Positions 9,601 through 20,081 of a DNA stretch of 64,000 nt are shown here, in pieces. Position 1 is the stretch's first letter; every line of letters begins with the position of its first letter. Made by a program: the position numbers and the translations under genes. Source of the stretch: Azolla caroliniana (taxonomy: Eukaryota > Polypodiophyta); the NCBI GenBank assembly GCA_043228905.1, contig JBHGNT010000001.1:19468001-19532000 (forward strand). Direction: 5' to 3'. The notes beneath the pieces are model-generated. The model saw only the letters and a program-made list of their open reading frames with translations. It was not told where the DNA came from and made no database searches.

Positions 9601-10400
9601 AAGCCTAGTATACAATGATGATTCATTATCCTCATCATCAGATGTACCAATCAAAGCATTGTCTTCATCTAAAAGTGAATGGTGTGACTCCAAATCGTGT
9701 GTAGAAGATCTGTCTGCCTTCGATCTGAGAAGCCTTGTAGACTTGGTAATTTCTCTTTTATTATGTCTATTGTTGACTTCCTTAAACGTCCAACTTTTGT
9801 TAGTGTAAAGTCGTACACATTGATATCCACATCTTGCATGTCAAGGGTCGATGTGTTACGAATATTTCTTTTCAGCTTTCTATTTCCTCTTGACGTTGGG
9901 CATTCCATCATCTCCAATGTATACTTGCTTGTAAATACATTCTTGCTTTTAGTGTTGTACCAATGCACCTTTGTAGACTTTATCTAATTTTGGTTTTCAT
10001 GCATCACCATGTCCAATACTTTACCAATCCAGAATTGGTGCCCCATGTCATTGTCATTGGCAGGTGTGGCAATTAACATCACAACCTTTATTTCTTGCGT
10101 GTTTCCTTTCCAATGGGCTTTTCCTACTTTTGTCATCCTCGGTCCCACATAGATGTCTCTCTGTTGTAGATGGAGCACGTTGTCAAGATCCACATTAGTT
10201 GTACAAGGTGAAGTTTAACACCGGGTCATTTGAAACATGTAATATGTCACATTCTCTTTTTCATAACTTAGTGAGATGTTAAAAAATGCCTTATTTAAGC
10301 AGAATTTCAAAAAGGCATGACGCATGCGTATGTGGTTTATGAAAAAATAGCGAAAAATAGAACTAACTAATATCACGTCAACAAAATCATCCGACATATA
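9600..10400 (-). pseudogene. X copy 1: unclassified repeated coding family
   Basis: On the minus strand two frames (10193-9984 and 9968-9669) join into a domain with the motifs GHQFWIGKVLDMV, KVHWYNTKSKN, FTSKYTLEMME, DINVYDFTLTKVGRLRKSTI and IKEKLPSL, followed by an acidic Asp/Glu/Ser tail. One in-frame stop lies near 9984. The same order recurs at 23583-23900, 42240-43200 and 61265-61570. The FWIGKV...HWY pattern suggests a small beta-barrel reader domain of BAH or Tudor type, but that is a guess from its look. It could be the C-terminal part of a DNA-transposon protein or a multiplied host gene. Confidence 0.5.
10219..10255 (-). repeat. Conserved noncoding motif near X (copy 1)
   Basis: On the minus strand, a GACATATTACATGTTTCAAA core followed by TGACCCGGTG. 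The same core occurs at 24107-24140 and 43443-43472. Here it lies upstream of the X reading frame, while in the other two it lies downstream. Confidence 0.5.
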
Positions 10401-10897
10401 TTCTATCTACCATGTTTTTGTCCAAATCTTAGACAGGGGTATATTTGTCAATGCAACTATAATAGTAACACGAGTCCTTGTGCATATTCTAAAAAGCATA
10501 CCCCACTGAATAAGTGGCTTCTTCTAAATATGTGTGTATATTTTTATATAATATATCTTAAAGCAAATTGTGAACCTTGCAATTAAGAGATACTACTATG
10601 TCAAGAGAAGAAAATTTCCATTGACACGTGATACATGACACCGTCAATGTATAAATAAACTAGTCTACAATAACATTCCAATCATACGAGTAAATAATAG
10701 AGTATAATTTTATCTCCCATATACCCCAAACGATAAAGGAGACTTTAGACAACATGCACACATACAAATTATACTTAATCTCTAAGTTCAATGAGTGTTA
10801 CACGAAAATTATAAATAAGCTCAACTTATATATTACATCAAAATTTAACAATTCATATTGTTCAAATTTTACAATAAGACATATCCATTCAATTGAA
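10401..10897. other. AT-rich spacer, no gene recognised
   Basis: Low-complexity AT-rich sequence without open frames or motifs that I can assign. Confidence 0.5.
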
Positions 10898-11245
10898 TAA
10901 TAAGTCTGGTAAAGCCGTCTTTTTAGGATTAGCTCTTTCATCATGATTGTCCTCATTGGCTTTGTCGGTACGCTAAGTTGAATCGTTAGTATGTTCAGAC
11001 TCTAACATGTCTTCTAGTTCAACAAGGTTCCATGCTTCTTCATCTATAGGTTCCATAGGTTCTCTAGAAATCATTTAGAACATCTCAGTTTCATTGATAT
11101 GCTTTGCCCCAACTTCTTGGTCTTGATTAGGACAGTCCCAGATGTCAAGATTCAAACTCTTGACATAACCATGTTGTAATCGAGTGTTATGTGTTAACCA
11201 CACATCTAACATATAATCATGTATATACTTCCTCATTGTAGGTTT
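10898..11245 (-). pseudogene. Orphan exon-like coding block
   Basis: The minus strand reads about 115 codons with only two internal stops: PTMRKYIHDYMLDVWLTHN, NLDIWDCPNQDQEVG, EEAWNLVELEDMLESEH, and an end at KTALPDLLFN followed by a stop. It lies 5' of X copy 1 in the same direction, so it could be an upstream piece of the same gene or transposon. I do not recognise the family. At 11245 the coding-like sequence ends abruptly beside LTR-like sequence. Confidence 0.35.
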
Positions 11246-11249
11246 TAGC

Positions 11250-11530
11250 TAGCATCACATGCATGCGTACCTACTGCCTACATGCTCTATTGTATCACAT
11301 GCGTGCAACAAGTATGCATGCCACTTAGTATAAATAGTTAGTTCACCTTGAAGGAATTCAAGGTGAACAACGCTAGTCATGGACATATCAATCTAGTATT
11401 CTCGTTTCGCCCATCTTCTCTCCTTAATCTTCGTCTCTATCTTTATGTTGTGGTGTCATTACGTCATCGCTCCGTCGTAGCCTCATCATCTATGCTCCGT
11501 CTTAGTCCGCGCTTGGTGTGTCCGTGACAC
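11250..11530 (+). mobile_element. Possible copia LTR fragment
   Basis: The segment has CATCACATGCATGCG words, a TATA-like AGTATAAATAG (about 11328) and a CT-rich downstream half ending near GTCCGTGACA, as in many plant copia LTRs. I see no second copy and no target-site duplication, so it is a weak call. Confidence 0.3.
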
Positions 11531-11699
11531 CAGATACCTTGGATCCTCATTTTGATGAAAATAACCTGCTCAGGGTCCTTCTATAATGCAACAGAGTTCT
11601 TGAACTTCTCTTAAGGTGCATGTTGTAGTAGTACATGACAATTATAAAATTAAATTGCACATGTAACATCAAACTAAAGAATAGACTATAACGTTACTC

Positions 11700-13130
11700 T
11701 AAATTGATGTGACAAGTTTTATATACCTGTGTCGGAAAACAAATCTAAAACCCATTGAAATTTTGAAAAAATAATAAATCCTAGATTTTCAACTAGAATC
11801 CAATGCAATGCACTAGATTCCAATTGAAATCCAAGATTTTTTTTTATTTTGTAACTTTTAAAATTTTTCCCATAAAAAAATAAAAAAGGATTTTCAGCTA
11901 AAATACGATCCACTACATGTATTTTAGTTTATACAACTAGAATCCAATGCAATGCATTGGATTAAAGTCAAAAATCCATTTTTCTATTTCCTTTTTTCAA
12001 TGTTATTTATTTATTTATTTATTATATTTTTTTCCCTATAAAAAATAATAATAAATGGCTTTTCAACTAAAATCTAATGCCATTCATCGGATTGTACTTT
12101 ATACAACTACACATCGATGCCGTGCATCAGATTTTAGGTGGCAATCCTTTTTCTTTTCAATTGTTTTTCATTTTTTCGACAAATGAAAGAAAAATATTGG
12201 ACTTTCAACGGAAATCCGATGCAGTGCATCGGATTTCCGTTGAAAATGATGGATTTTTCTTTCATTTTTTTCATTTATCATGTATTTTCAACTGAAATCC
12301 GATGCAGTGCATCCGATTTCCGTTGAAAATGCATTTTTTTTTCATTGTTTTATGAAAGAACTAAAAGAAATTTGGATTTTCAATTGAAATTCGATGCAAT
12401 GCATAAGATTTCAGTTGGAAATCCATTTTTTAAAATATTTTTATTTATTTGTCGAAAAAATGAAAATCCATTTTTTCAATTTTTATTTATTTATTTATGG
12501 GAAAAATACAAAAATATAAAAAAACATTTAAAAAAAAAGAAAATTCGGAAACAAATAAGAGAAAATGGACTTTCAATGGAAATCTGATGTAGTGCATTGG
12601 ATTTCTGTTGAAAATCCTTTTTTTCATTATTTATTTATTTATTTATTTATGGGAAAAATAAAAACATTTCAAAAACATACAAACAAAATTCAAAAATTAC
12701 AAAAATTTGGAAACAAATAAGAAAAAGTGCACTTTCAACTGAAATACGATGCACTGCATCCGATTTCCATTGAAAATCCATTTTTTCAATTTTCATTTAT
12801 TTATTTATGGAAAAATAAAAAAAAATTTAAAAATTGCGAAAAATAAGAAAATTCGGAAACAACTAAGAAAAAGTAGACTTTCAACTGAAATCCATTGCAG
12901 CGCATCAAAATTTGTTTTCAACTAAAATATAATGCAGTGTATCTCATTTTAGTCTATATATCTAGAATTCGATGCAATGCGTAATGTCTCAATTGAAAAT
13001 GCAAGAGTATTTTTTTAATGGAAAATTTTTTTAAATTGAAAGACTTACAACAGGAATTTGATGCATTACATCCAATTCTAGATGTATAGAGTTAAATTCA
13101 ATACAGTGCATCAGATCTAGATGGAATGAA
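11700..13130. repeat. Array of about ten near-perfect palindromes around GATGCAnTGCATC
   Basis: Palindromes centre near 11806, 11951, 12082, 12123, 12224, 12307, 12397, 12590, 12750, 12900-12940 and 12975. The best (12203-12245) has two exactly complementary 21-base arms and a 1-base centre. Arms read TTTCAACNGAAATCCGATGCA and its complement. Between them are AT-rich spacers with (ATTT)n runs, oligo-A and oligo-T. Both the palindromes and their spacers recur, so the region looks like a degenerate satellite of inverted repeats. Confidence 0.75.
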
Positions 13131-13357
13131 TCTCGTTTCTATTTGACATCAAAGGCTTACTATGAGAATCTACAAAAAACAAAAAACATCTTTACGACAT
13201 TTTTTAGATTCTAATGATTTTAGTAGAAGGTTTCTCTCACATAATCAAATATCATAAATAGAAAGTACGTAATTAAATATCATAACCAAAAAGTGAAGAA
13301 GAAAGAATGCATCAAGCACATCTACTCATACATTGGAGAATGTTTATATACTAGTGT
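13131..13357 (+). pseudogene. X copy 2, left piece (interrupted by copia A)
   Basis: Bases 13285-13357 align with 42860-42940 of X copy 3 and run up to the start of the A LTR. The match resumes directly after the right A LTR at 23583 (VYDLSLSK). The A target-site duplication AGTGT lies at both junctions. The first 150 bases are AT-rich and unassigned. Confidence 0.55.
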
Positions 13358-13645
13358 TGTTGGCATAAAATGCCGACTCCTTCCAAGTTGTATCCATCCT
13401 AGTGTGAACTCGTCAATAAGTTAGGGCTTAGTATATAAGCGAATACCTAACATTGTATAGTGTGACAAGTGATAGAGAGACGAACTGTCTGTGCATTGTA
13501 TCTCAGAGAACGAAGCAATACAGCTTTCCATTAGAGCTTGCATTATGTAAGTCCACTCCGACTTTATTTTCTTCCTGTGTTGTTTGTTGTATAGAACCGA
13601 CAACAGATCCATACATGTTTCCGCAAATCGCACTTGTTACCGACA
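13358..13645 (+). mobile_element. Left LTR of copia A (288 bp)
   Basis: TGTTGGCATAAAATG to TTACCGACA. The right LTR (23295-23582) has the same length, with roughly 8-9 percent difference by eye. AGTGT precedes it (13353-13357) and follows the right LTR (23583-23587). A TAGTATCAGAGT primer-site relative of the initiator-Met PBS follows at 13648-13659. Confidence 0.92.
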
Positions 13646-13745
13646 GCTAGTATCAGAGTAGAATCTTTGTTGTTCGGCGGCAACAGACAATAGAAGAAGC
13701 TAATAGAAAAGACCAGGTCAGAAATCTCAAATTCACAAAAAGAAT

Positions 13746-14530
13746 ATGGCTTCAACATCCAGAACAAGAGTTGAAATCAGAAAATTGGACGGCAAAAACT
13801 TTGCCTTGTGGAAGGAGATGATGCAGGATGTGTTGATCATTCAAAGACAGGTCGAAGCCATTCGGCACAACGAAAAACCTGCTTCAATGACAAGCGAGGA
13901 GTGGAGGTCAACGGACGAAATCGCACGCTCCACCATCCGAATGCATCTGGCCAAAAACGTCTATTTCAGCATGGCGAAAGAGACGATAGCATTCTCATTG
14001 TGGGAGAAGCTACAGGTCGTTTATGAAAAGAAGTCGTCATCTTCGAAATTGATTTTGATCAAACAACTGTTCAACATGAAGATGAGAGAGACTGATCCGG
14101 CAACCTCCCACATCAACTCCTTCAGCCGAGTGTTGTCTGAGCTCTCGTCAAAAGGGATCAACTTCGAAGAAGAAGTGAAAGCCCTTGCCCTCCTATCGAG
14201 CTTGCCGGCGAGTTGGGAGGTATTCTACACAACATACACCAATAGCCGACCGATCCTAAACTTGGACGAAACAATCGGCCAAGTCCTCACAGAGGATATC
14301 AAGCGAAAATTGATGGGACTAACCATCGATGAGTCAACAAAAGCCCATCACTCAACCGAGTCGTTCGACCGACAGAGTCGAACCAAAGAACAAGCCGACA
14401 AAACCGGTCGACGCTACAACCGATCGAAAACAAGGGGAGACCAACATTGGTCGAAGTCGAAAATGGGTTGATCAAGCGAGTACTGCACATACTACAAAAA
14501 AGTTGGCCACAATGTTTCTGACTGTTGGTC
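13746..14530 (+). pseudogene. Copia A gag
   Basis: Open for 241 codons from ATG 13746 (MASTSRTRVEIRKLDGKNF) to a TGA at 14469. It has the typical copia gag (UBN2/Retrotran_gag type) pattern: FALWKEMMQDVL, VYFSMAKETIAFSLWEKLQ, LIKQLFNMKM, HINSFSRVLSEL and LALLSSLPASWE. After the stop the same frame has a zinc knuckle, EYCTYYKKVGHNVSDC (about 14480-14525), in which the second Cys is Tyr. In a live element the product coats the RNA. Confidence 0.8.
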
Positions 14531-15340
14531 ATTAAAAATAAAAGAGAGTGGTCCGTGATCCAAGCGGAATCGGGGATGTTTCATCTCGGATCACTCTCCC
14601 GTTCTAGAGAAATCCTCTCCCTAGAGGACTCAATGATCGGAGAAGTCCTCTACAGTGCACAAGTTGCACACACTTGGCTACTAGACTCCGGCGCCACATT
14701 TCACGTGACCCTCAACATTGAACAGTTCTCAAACTATTCAGCCGACGCCAGCGGCACAGTCCAACTGGGAAACGGGTAGGAGTGCAAGATAGTCGAAACC
14801 AGGGAGGTTCCCATCAGATTGCCAAATGGCAACACAATAACCTTGCACTGAGTTCGGCATGTACCCAATCTAAAGAGGAGTCTGGTCTCTATCGACATGT
14901 TAGCCGAAGACGGGTATAGAATGACTCTACACGAGTCGACATGGGTGATCAGCCAAGGAAACCTCAAAATCGGTAGTGGGTACAAGTATAATAATCTATA
15001 CCCATTGATGGTGATCAACCCTGAAGGAGCCGTGAACGTAGCCGAGAAAACCGACCTGAATTTATGGTATGGTCGACTTGGCCACATGTCTCAAGCCGGA
15101 CTTGATCAGCTAATGTCGGTTGGCTAATCCCGAAACTCCAAGCAAAGACAAACTTCTTCCAGCATTGTCGATATGGGAAACAGACCCAAAGTCCGCACTC
15201 TCTCCACTACGAGATAGTACAACAGCCCCTAGAGCTCATGCACACAGACATATGTGGGCCCATGCTGGAGCGATCACTAGGAGGCTCCTGATACTTCATC
15301 ACATTCCTAGATGACTGTACACGGAAAGTTTGGGCATACT
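14525..15340 (+). pseudogene. Copia A protease and integrase N-terminal part
   Basis: Protease active site TWLLDSGATFHVT lies near 14674-14712 and keeps D-S-G. After stops at 14777 and 14849, the integrase zinc-binding part shows NLWYGRLGHMS (about 15059-15094). The DDE core is present only in part near 15240-15340 (YVGP, then FLDDCTRKVWAYSIKS out of frame). Near 15375 the sequence jumps to LRIFGCEAYAF, so most of the catalytic core is deleted. Confidence 0.7.
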
Positions 15341-15379
15341 CCATCAAATCCAAAGATGAAGTCCAAACAGTCAACCTAC

Positions 15380-16754
15380 GATAGGCTCCGTATATTCGGA
15401 TGCGAAGCCTACGCATTCATCCCCAGGGAAAAAAGGACGAAGTTGGCACCCCATGCAACAAAGTGCATATTTCTCAGTTATGGAACCGATGGGGACTTCG
15501 GCTACCAGTTATGGCACCCTGAGAACCGGAAATTGATCCGGAGTAGCGACGTATTCTTCAATGAAGAATCCATCTTCTCTCAGCGAAACCAACAGAAAAC
15601 AGTTGGTAAGAAGGTATCCTTCGAAGATGACAACACTGTCGTAGAAGGACCAACCCATCGGGCCAAATCGGAGACTCGACAAACAGTCAAACTCCAACAA
15701 GCTGATAACTTCCCTGCCGACACCGAATCGGCAACAAGTCCTATCGTCGAACTCAAAGATAAAGTCATCAAAGACACAGACGAATCAACAAGGATTGATA
15801 AAGGCAAAGTCACCAAGAGACAAGTCAAGAAAGAGTCGACGACAACCACAGGGGAGGATAACCCGACACCGTCAAAATCCCAATCTAGGGACGGGACACC
15901 TAACAAGACTCCTAATACAGATGGTTCAACTAATATCGATCGACCAACAAAGCTGATAGAAGGTTCCGAACCAAACATCTCGGCACACAGGAGATCTAGA
16001 CAAGCTCAAAGGCAAACAGAGTTCTACCAACCGGGCCTCGACTACGTCAACAACATCGATGCAGGTGAACCAAGCACCTATGAAGAAGCTATGGCTGCAC
16101 TGGATGCCGAAACATGGCTACAAGCCATGAAATCCGAAATGGACTCAATTCATCAGAATCAGACATGGGAGTTGGTCGAACTACCAGCTAAAAGGAAGCC
16201 GCTACCCTGCAAATGGGTTTTCCGATACAAGTATGTATCTAACTCAGAGAAACCCAAGTACAAAGCTCAACTTGTCTCGAAAGGATTCAAACAGGAACAT
16301 GGGGTCGACTACGACGACATATTCTCACCAGTAGTCAAGATGACCACCCTCCGACCCCTACTAGGAGTCAGGGCGACAAAAGATCTAGAGCTCGAGCAGA
16401 TGGACGTAAAGACGACATTTCTACACAGAGATCTAGAAGAAGACATATACATGTCCCAACCGGTAGGCTTCACGGCGATGGGGGAGGACAATCACCTCGT
16501 ATGTCGACTAAAGAAAAGTCTATATGGCCTAAAAGAAGCGTCGAGAATGTGGTACCAGAAGTTTGACTCCTACATACGGCAACTTGGATACAACAGATCA
16601 GATTCCGACCCATGCATCTATTTTTGGCAACTGGCCAATGGGTCCAAGATCTATTTGATCCTATACGTCGACGCCATGTTGATTGCAGGAAGCAATCAAG
16701 CAGAGATCAGTAAGCTGAAGCGAAGCCTTCATGCAAAGTTCGCGATGAAGGAAC
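15380..16754 (+). pseudogene. Copia A integrase C-terminus, linker and RT (first part)
   Basis: Open frame from about 15311 into the inserted LTR. It contains LRIFGCEAYAFIPREKR, KCIFLSYGTDGDFGYQLW, a charged linker of about 200 residues, then RT: ETWLQAMKSEMDSI, PCKWVFRYKY, KAQLVSKGFKQEHGVDYDD, QMDVKTTFLHRDLEEDIYM, SLYGLKEASRMW and LILYVDAMLIAG. The catalytic YVDD is YVDA (16664-16675), which would abolish polymerase activity. The frame ends at AMKEL where copia B begins. Confidence 0.85.
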
Positions 16755-17061
16755 TGAAGAGAATATGCGGAATAATGCTCGCCCACAACCGAGTCTTCGA
16801 TTACTTCGTTGAGAATTACAAACACAGAAATGGGAATGTGGAGATAGATGCACGTATACACAAAAAACACTGAAAGAGAGTACATTGTATGTTTACGTGG
16901 AAAACCCTAAACAGGAAAAACCATAGGAGCCCACAAGCTCCAAACTATCACTATGTCTAAGAGGAATACAACAGGGGAACACAGAGGCAACAACCGCGTG
17001 CTCACAATCTTCACCTAGTGGCGGTTACAACATAGACACACTCTGTCTCTCTCTCTCTCAC

Positions 17062-17115
<54 letters not shown>

Positions 17116-17390
17116 CTCTACTATGCTCTGTACAGCAGTTACACCAATAACTCTATACAAAATAATGACAACACCATGATACTCTCAAGTTTGCCCTAGG
17201 TCGTATTTATACTAATATGAATTTCGGGCTATTTACAAATATAGCCCCAGTGGGCTCTCTAGAACATATTTACATATATGTCCCTTCATCCGGTGAGAGG
17301 TTCTCACCGGGTCTACAACATCTGGTTCTCACCGGGTCTTCCTTGCCAAGTACTCATCATCCGGTTCTCACCGGGCCTCCATCATCCCAT
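16755..17390 (-). mobile_element. 3' LTR of copia B, 5' tip deleted
   Basis: Starts at TGAAGAGAATATG (16755; the CA end of the minus-oriented LTR) and matches 21633-22201 up to GGATGGGATGATGG. The outer about 20 bases present at 22180-22201 are missing, and the LTR is joined directly to RNase H at 17391. It has an expanded CT run (17041-17112) and an extra CATCCGGTTCTCACCGGG unit compared with the other LTR. Confidence 0.88.
17041..17112. repeat. (CT)n microsatellite in the B LTR
   Basis: About 72 bases of CT repeats with two CACTCA interruptions. The sister LTR has about 20 bases at 21922-21941. Confidence 0.9.
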
Positions 17391-18700
17391 CCAGTTGTAC
17401 CTCCGCGGGATGTGCTTCGTCCTGGAATGATACGTTGCGTTCTTCGCTAGGTGGATGGCACTTTGACTGTCGCAATAGAGCCAGTATTCCTCTTTCCGAA
17501 TCACTAGCTCTTCGATGAAGTCCTTCATCCATAGTATTTCCTTGTTGACTTCCACAGCCGCCATGTACTCCGCCTCCGTGGTTGACAACGCAACCGTCTT
17601 CCCCCTGCATATGCCATAACATATCCCGATGTTGATCGGCTGGTATCTGCATCAGCCGACATATCTGAATCAATGAAACTGTCAAGTTGGGGTTTACCGG
17701 AGCCAAATCAGAGACACATAGTTGAGGTGCCTTTCAAGTACTAGAGTATCCATTTTACCGCATTCCAGTGCTCCTTGCCGGGATTGCTCATAAACCGGCT
17801 CACCACTCTGACTGCATATCCGATATCCGGTCGGGTACACACCATTGCGTACATTAAGCTCCTGATGACAGAGGCATATGGTATCTTCATCATATCCACC
17901 TTCTTTGCCTTTGTCTTCGGGCTTTGCTTACTAGATAACCTGCAGTTTGCCGGGAGTGTCGATCCGACCGGTTTCGCATCTGACATGTTGAACCGTTGAA
18001 GCACCTTGGTCACATACTTCTCCTGTGACAGCCACAATTGCTTCTTTGACCGGTCCCAGATGATATGCATCCCCAATATCTATCTTGTCGGACCCAAGTC
18101 TTTCATTGAGAAGGTCCGGTTCAGAGCCTTCTTCAGCGTCCGTATCTTGACTTGGTCTCGTCCGACAATCAACATGTCGTCCACGTACAGGTGGAGTATC
18201 AGGAAGTCTCCACCTTCGAATTTCTTCACAAATACGCAGTGATCGGCCTGCGTCTTGTGGTACCCTTGATCGGTCATGAAGGAGTCGAACTTCTGATACC
18301 ATTGTTGGGTAGCCTGCTTCAAACCGTAGAGGCTCTCCTTCAACCGGCAAACCAGGTGCTCCTTCCCTTTCTTCACAAATCCCTTCGGTTGCTGCATGTA
18401 GATCTCCTCTTCGAGGTCGTCGTGGAGGAACGTCGTCTTCACGTCCAACTACTCTACCTCGAGGTCCATGCTTTCCGCTATGCTCAGCATCGTCCAGATG
18501 GAAGTCATCTTTACTACCAGGGCAAATATCTCGTCGAAGTCCATGCCCTTCTTCTGCTGGAACCCCTTCACCACGATCCTGGCTTTCCGGAGTGCCCCCA
18601 CTTATTCCGGAGTGCCCGCTTTCCTTTTGGCAACTCCACCAATTCATATGTGTGGATCTCATGCAGGGAATCCATCTCGTCCTGCATGGCACTCAACCAC
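17382..18700 (-). pseudogene. Copia B RT and RNase H
   Basis: Minus-strand motifs in order from 18700: DEMDSLHEIHTYELVELPKGKRAL, a short duplication with a frame change near 18590, KGFQQKKGMDFDEIFALVVKMTSIWT, MDVKTTFLHDDLEEEIYM (18448 on), [33 protein letters not shown] (intact YVDD, about 18180), QRFNMSDAKPVGS, KIPYASVIRSLMYAMV, NPGKEHWNAVKWIL, then MSTTEAEYMAAVEVNKEILW and YCDSQSAIHLAKN (about 17440). RNase H stops at HSRTKHIPRRYNW, where it is fused to the LTR. Several frame changes separate the segments. Confidence 0.82.
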
Positions 18701-18759
18701 TTGCGGCTATGGGTGTCATCCTTCGCTTCTTCGAAGCTTTTTGGCTCCCCCTCATCGGT

Positions 18760-20000
18760 CAGCAACATGCGTTTTGCATGCGGAAATCTCCGGGGGGCAC
18801 TTCTTTCCCGGAGAGGATATCTCCGTCCTCAGTTTTCGGTAACCGGCTCCTGTGTCTGTTCTTCATCCGAATCCGATTCGAGGTCTTGTCCGGTTCCGGT
18901 TTCAGCTTCCTCTCCTTCTTCTGCCGGTTTAGTATCCTCACTGTAACCGGCCGATTCTTCAAGTGTCAACCGGCTCCTAGCCGGGTAGGTCCGAATCTCA
19001 TCAAACCAATCCTTACCGGTCGACTCTGACTTCATTATCTTCTTCTCCGACTCCCAGTCGGCAAGGGCCTTGTCCTCCATGAAGATAATATCTCGACTAC
19101 AGAAAACCTTCTTGTCGACTGGATCCCACACTCAGTAGTCAAACTCATCATCGTTGTATCCGAGGAATATGCAAGGCCAGGACTTTGGGTCCAGCTCTCC
19201 GGTCCTTTGCCACATGCACGTAAGCGAGACACCTGAACACCTTCAAATGCTGGTAAGACACATCCTTACCGGTTCATACTTTCTGTGGTGAGTCTCCGTC
19301 CAAGGGTATTGAGGGTGATCTGTTTATCACATACGTCATTGTCGACAACACCTCAGCCCAAAACGTCTTGAGTAACTTATCATGAGCAAGCATACTTCGG
19401 ACCCTCTCCATTATGGTCCGATTCATCCTCTCGGCCAGCCCGCTTAGTTCTGGCATCTTTGGCACGGTAAATTCAAGCGGCAATACTCCTCAAATTTCCC
19501 CCAGTACTCTCCTCCGTTATCTGCTCGAACCGCCTTCAGTTTCTAGCCGATTTCTCTTTCCACTCTTGCGTAGAACTCCTTGTAGACGGAAAACACATGA
19601 TCCTTCGTCTTCAGTTGTGTGGCCCACAGCTTCCAGCTGTGATCATCTAGGAACATCACGAAGTACTGCAATTCGGCATGTGACTTCGTGTCCACTTGAC
19701 ACACATCGGTATGCACTAGCTCTAGTGGTGCATTACGCCTCATCGGTGGCCTTGATCGGAAGGAGGTCTGGTTCTGCTTACCGGTCAGGCAGTCAGTGCA
19801 CTTCTCAAAATGCACATCTTTCACCAGAATGAGGTTGTCATCGGCAAGCCGCTTCATCCCCTTCTCGCTCATGTGACACAGTCTCTTGTGCCACAGCTCA
19901 CCGGGAGTGTCAGATGCAACGTTCACTTATTCCCAGCATAACCAGGCATTCATTAAGTAGCCCGAGCCACTATTAGGCTCCCTTTGTTGAACTTCATGTC
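18760..20000 (-). pseudogene. Copia B integrase and linker
   Basis: Reading down from 19926: LWHKRLCHMSEKGMKRL, KCTDCLTGKQNQTSF (zinc-binding HHCC part), LELVHTDVCQVDTKS, YFVMFLDDHSWKLWA (first catalytic Asp), ADNGGEYWGKFEEYC (second Asp, about 19510), GLAERMNRTIMERVRSML (catalytic Glu, about 19420), then CIFLGYNDDEFDY (about 19160) and KVFCSRDIIFMEDKALADW, followed by a Glu-rich linker to about 18830. Stops, for example at 19544 and 19134, break the frame. The D, D and E residues are otherwise recognisable. Confidence 0.8.
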
Positions 20001-20081
20001 TCCGTTCCGGATGCTACCTGAGTAGCCTTCATCGTCTACCCGACCGGGTGATATTAGGTTCAGTCGAACCTCCGAAATGTC

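Noticed and set aside
11700-13130. CRISPR-like array
   Set aside because: The units are palindromes with variable AT-rich spacing and drift, in a plant nuclear context; no repeat-spacer regularity and no cas genes.
18152-18946. 264-codon plus-strand ORF
   Set aside because: Lies antisense to the copia B RT with its intact YVDD motif; no independent domain visible.
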